Origin: Actinomycetota bacterium
Lineage (GTDB): Bacteria > Actinomycetota > Actinomycetes > Nanopelagicales > Nanopelagicaceae
Assembly: GCA_005777515.1 (NCBI GenBank)
Contig: SXMA01000123.1
Span: forward strand, 1 to 6,676
Direction: 5' to 3'
Length of the DNA stretch: 6,676 nucleotides
The notes under the pieces are model-generated. The model had not been told where the DNA came from. It saw only the letters and a list, made by a program, of their open reading frames with translations, and searched no databases. This document shows positions 5,978-6,676 of this stretch, piece after piece; within the stretch, counting starts at the first letter, position 1; the number at the start of each line of letters is the position of its first letter. The position numbers and the translations under genes were made by a program.

Positions 5978-6676
5978 TGAACCTAAATTCCACGACATCT
6001 CCATCAGCCATTACGTAATCCTTGCCTTCCATGCGAACTTTGCCCCGCGCCTTGGCCTCATTAAATGATCCAGCGCCAACTAGATCGGTAAATGAAACGA
6101 CTTCGGCCTTGATAAAGCCTTTCTGAAAATCACTGTGAATCACACCGGCTGCCATAGGAGCGGTGTCGCCCTTATGAATGGTCCAGGCCCGAGCCTCTTT
6201 AGGACCTGCAGTTAGATAGGTCTGCAACCCAAGAGTTGCAAAACCAACACGAGCAAGGCTACTTAACCCAGGCTCTGATAGTCCAATTGAGTTTAATAGC
6301 TCCAAAGCCTCGGCCTCATCTAATTCAATTAACTCAGATTCAGTCTTTGCATCAAGAAAAATTGCCTCAGCTGGCGCAACTAGCGCAGATAACCGAGCTT
6401 TTAACTCGCTATCTTGCAGCTCGCTGGCATCAAGATTAAAGAGATAGAGAAAAGGCTTTGCAGTTAATAGCTGTAGCTCCCTGATAAGCGTTAAATCAAT
6501 CTTTGATTGCGAAATCAAGCCGCCTGATGAGATTACCTGCTCTGCCTCCTTTACTGCTTCCAGAACTACTGCCCTCTCTTTTGCCTGCCTTGCCTCTTTT
6601 TCAATTCTTGGTATTGCTTTTTGAATGGTCTGCAGATCTGCTAATTGCAGCTCGGTATTGATAGTTACAATATCGC
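5970..6676 (-). CDS. ychF: Ribosome-associated ATPase/GTPase YchF (OLA1 family), C-terminal 235 residues
   Basis: YchF/OLA1 is an Obg-related P-loop protein that binds ribosomes and takes part in translation and oxidative-stress responses. The frame is open from the right edge: it begins DIVTINTELQLADLQTI, a conserved YchF segment, continues through a charged coiled-coil region (QKAIPRIEKEARQAKERA) and LLTAKPFLYLFN, and ends with the TGS domain and the diagnostic EGKDYVMADGDVVEFRFNV. The family is about 360 aa, so roughly 125 N-terminal residues with the P-loop are outside the window. A TTG at 6518 is internal, not a start, because conserved residues continue upstream of it. Odd point: the nucleotide-specificity motif, usually NxxE, reads NLDA here (codons 6437-6426). 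The stop overlaps the typA start by eight bases. Confidence 0.95.
   Translation of the reverse strand, partial: DIVTINTELQLADLQTIQKAIPRIEKEARQAKERAVVLEAVKEAEQVISSGGLISQSKIDLTLIRELQLLTAKPFLYLFNLDASELQDSELKARLSALVAPAEAIFLDAKTESELIELDEAEALELLNSIGLSEPGLSSLARVGFATLGLQTYLTAGPKEARAWTIHKGDTAPMAAGVIHSDFQKGFIKAEVVSFTDLVGAGSFNEAKARGKVRMEGKDYVMADGDVVEFRFNV

Noticed and set aside
5970..6518. A short 182-codon gene starting at TTG 6518
   Set aside because: Conserved YchF residues continue in frame upstream to the window edge, so the TTG is an internal Leu codon.

Overview
The window looks like the chromosome of a streamlined, fairly low-GC actinobacterium. Evidence: genes are packed with overlaps of 1-13 bases, nudC sits directly upstream of a uvrD2-type helicase gene as in Mycobacterium (Rv3199c-Rv3198c), and two genes appear to be leaderless with a TANNNT -10 box six bases before the start codon, a common actinobacterial arrangement. 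The freshwater acI group (Nanopelagicales) would fit, but no rRNA or other taxonomic marker is present, so this is inference.

Layout. Left block, minus strand: nudC (NADH pyrophosphatase / NAD-cap hydrolase, complete) overlaps by 13 bases the start of a UvrD2-like DNA helicase, whose 3' part lies outside the window. A 25-base gap with two back-to-back predicted promoters separates nudC from a divergent plus-strand gene for an endonuclease/exonuclease/phosphatase (EEP) family hydrolase. That gene ends tail-to-tail with the next minus-strand gene, sharing four bases (TTAA).

Middle block, minus strand (2944-3983): two coupled genes of phage type. The upstream one encodes a 165-aa protein that resembles a hypothetical family I recall from actinophages. 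The downstream one encodes a 180-aa protein resembling phage Erf/Rad52-like single-strand annealing proteins. No integrase, attachment site or structural phage gene is visible. The pair's strong Shine-Dalgarno sequence can be folded into a 10-bp hairpin by an upstream copy of the 16S rRNA anti-Shine-Dalgarno sequence, which suggests conditional translation. This block and its leader are the most unusual part of the window.

Right block, minus strand: the C-terminal two thirds of ychF (ribosome-associated ATPase/GTPase) overlaps the start of typA/bipA (ribosome-associated translational GTPase), so the two are probably translated from one message. The visible YchF carries Ala where the family's nucleotide-specificity motif NxxE has Glu.

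Both ends are cut inside genes. The only gene-free stretch longer than 30 bases is the 95-base gap between typA and the phage-type pair. No tRNA, rRNA, CRISPR or insertion sequence was seen.
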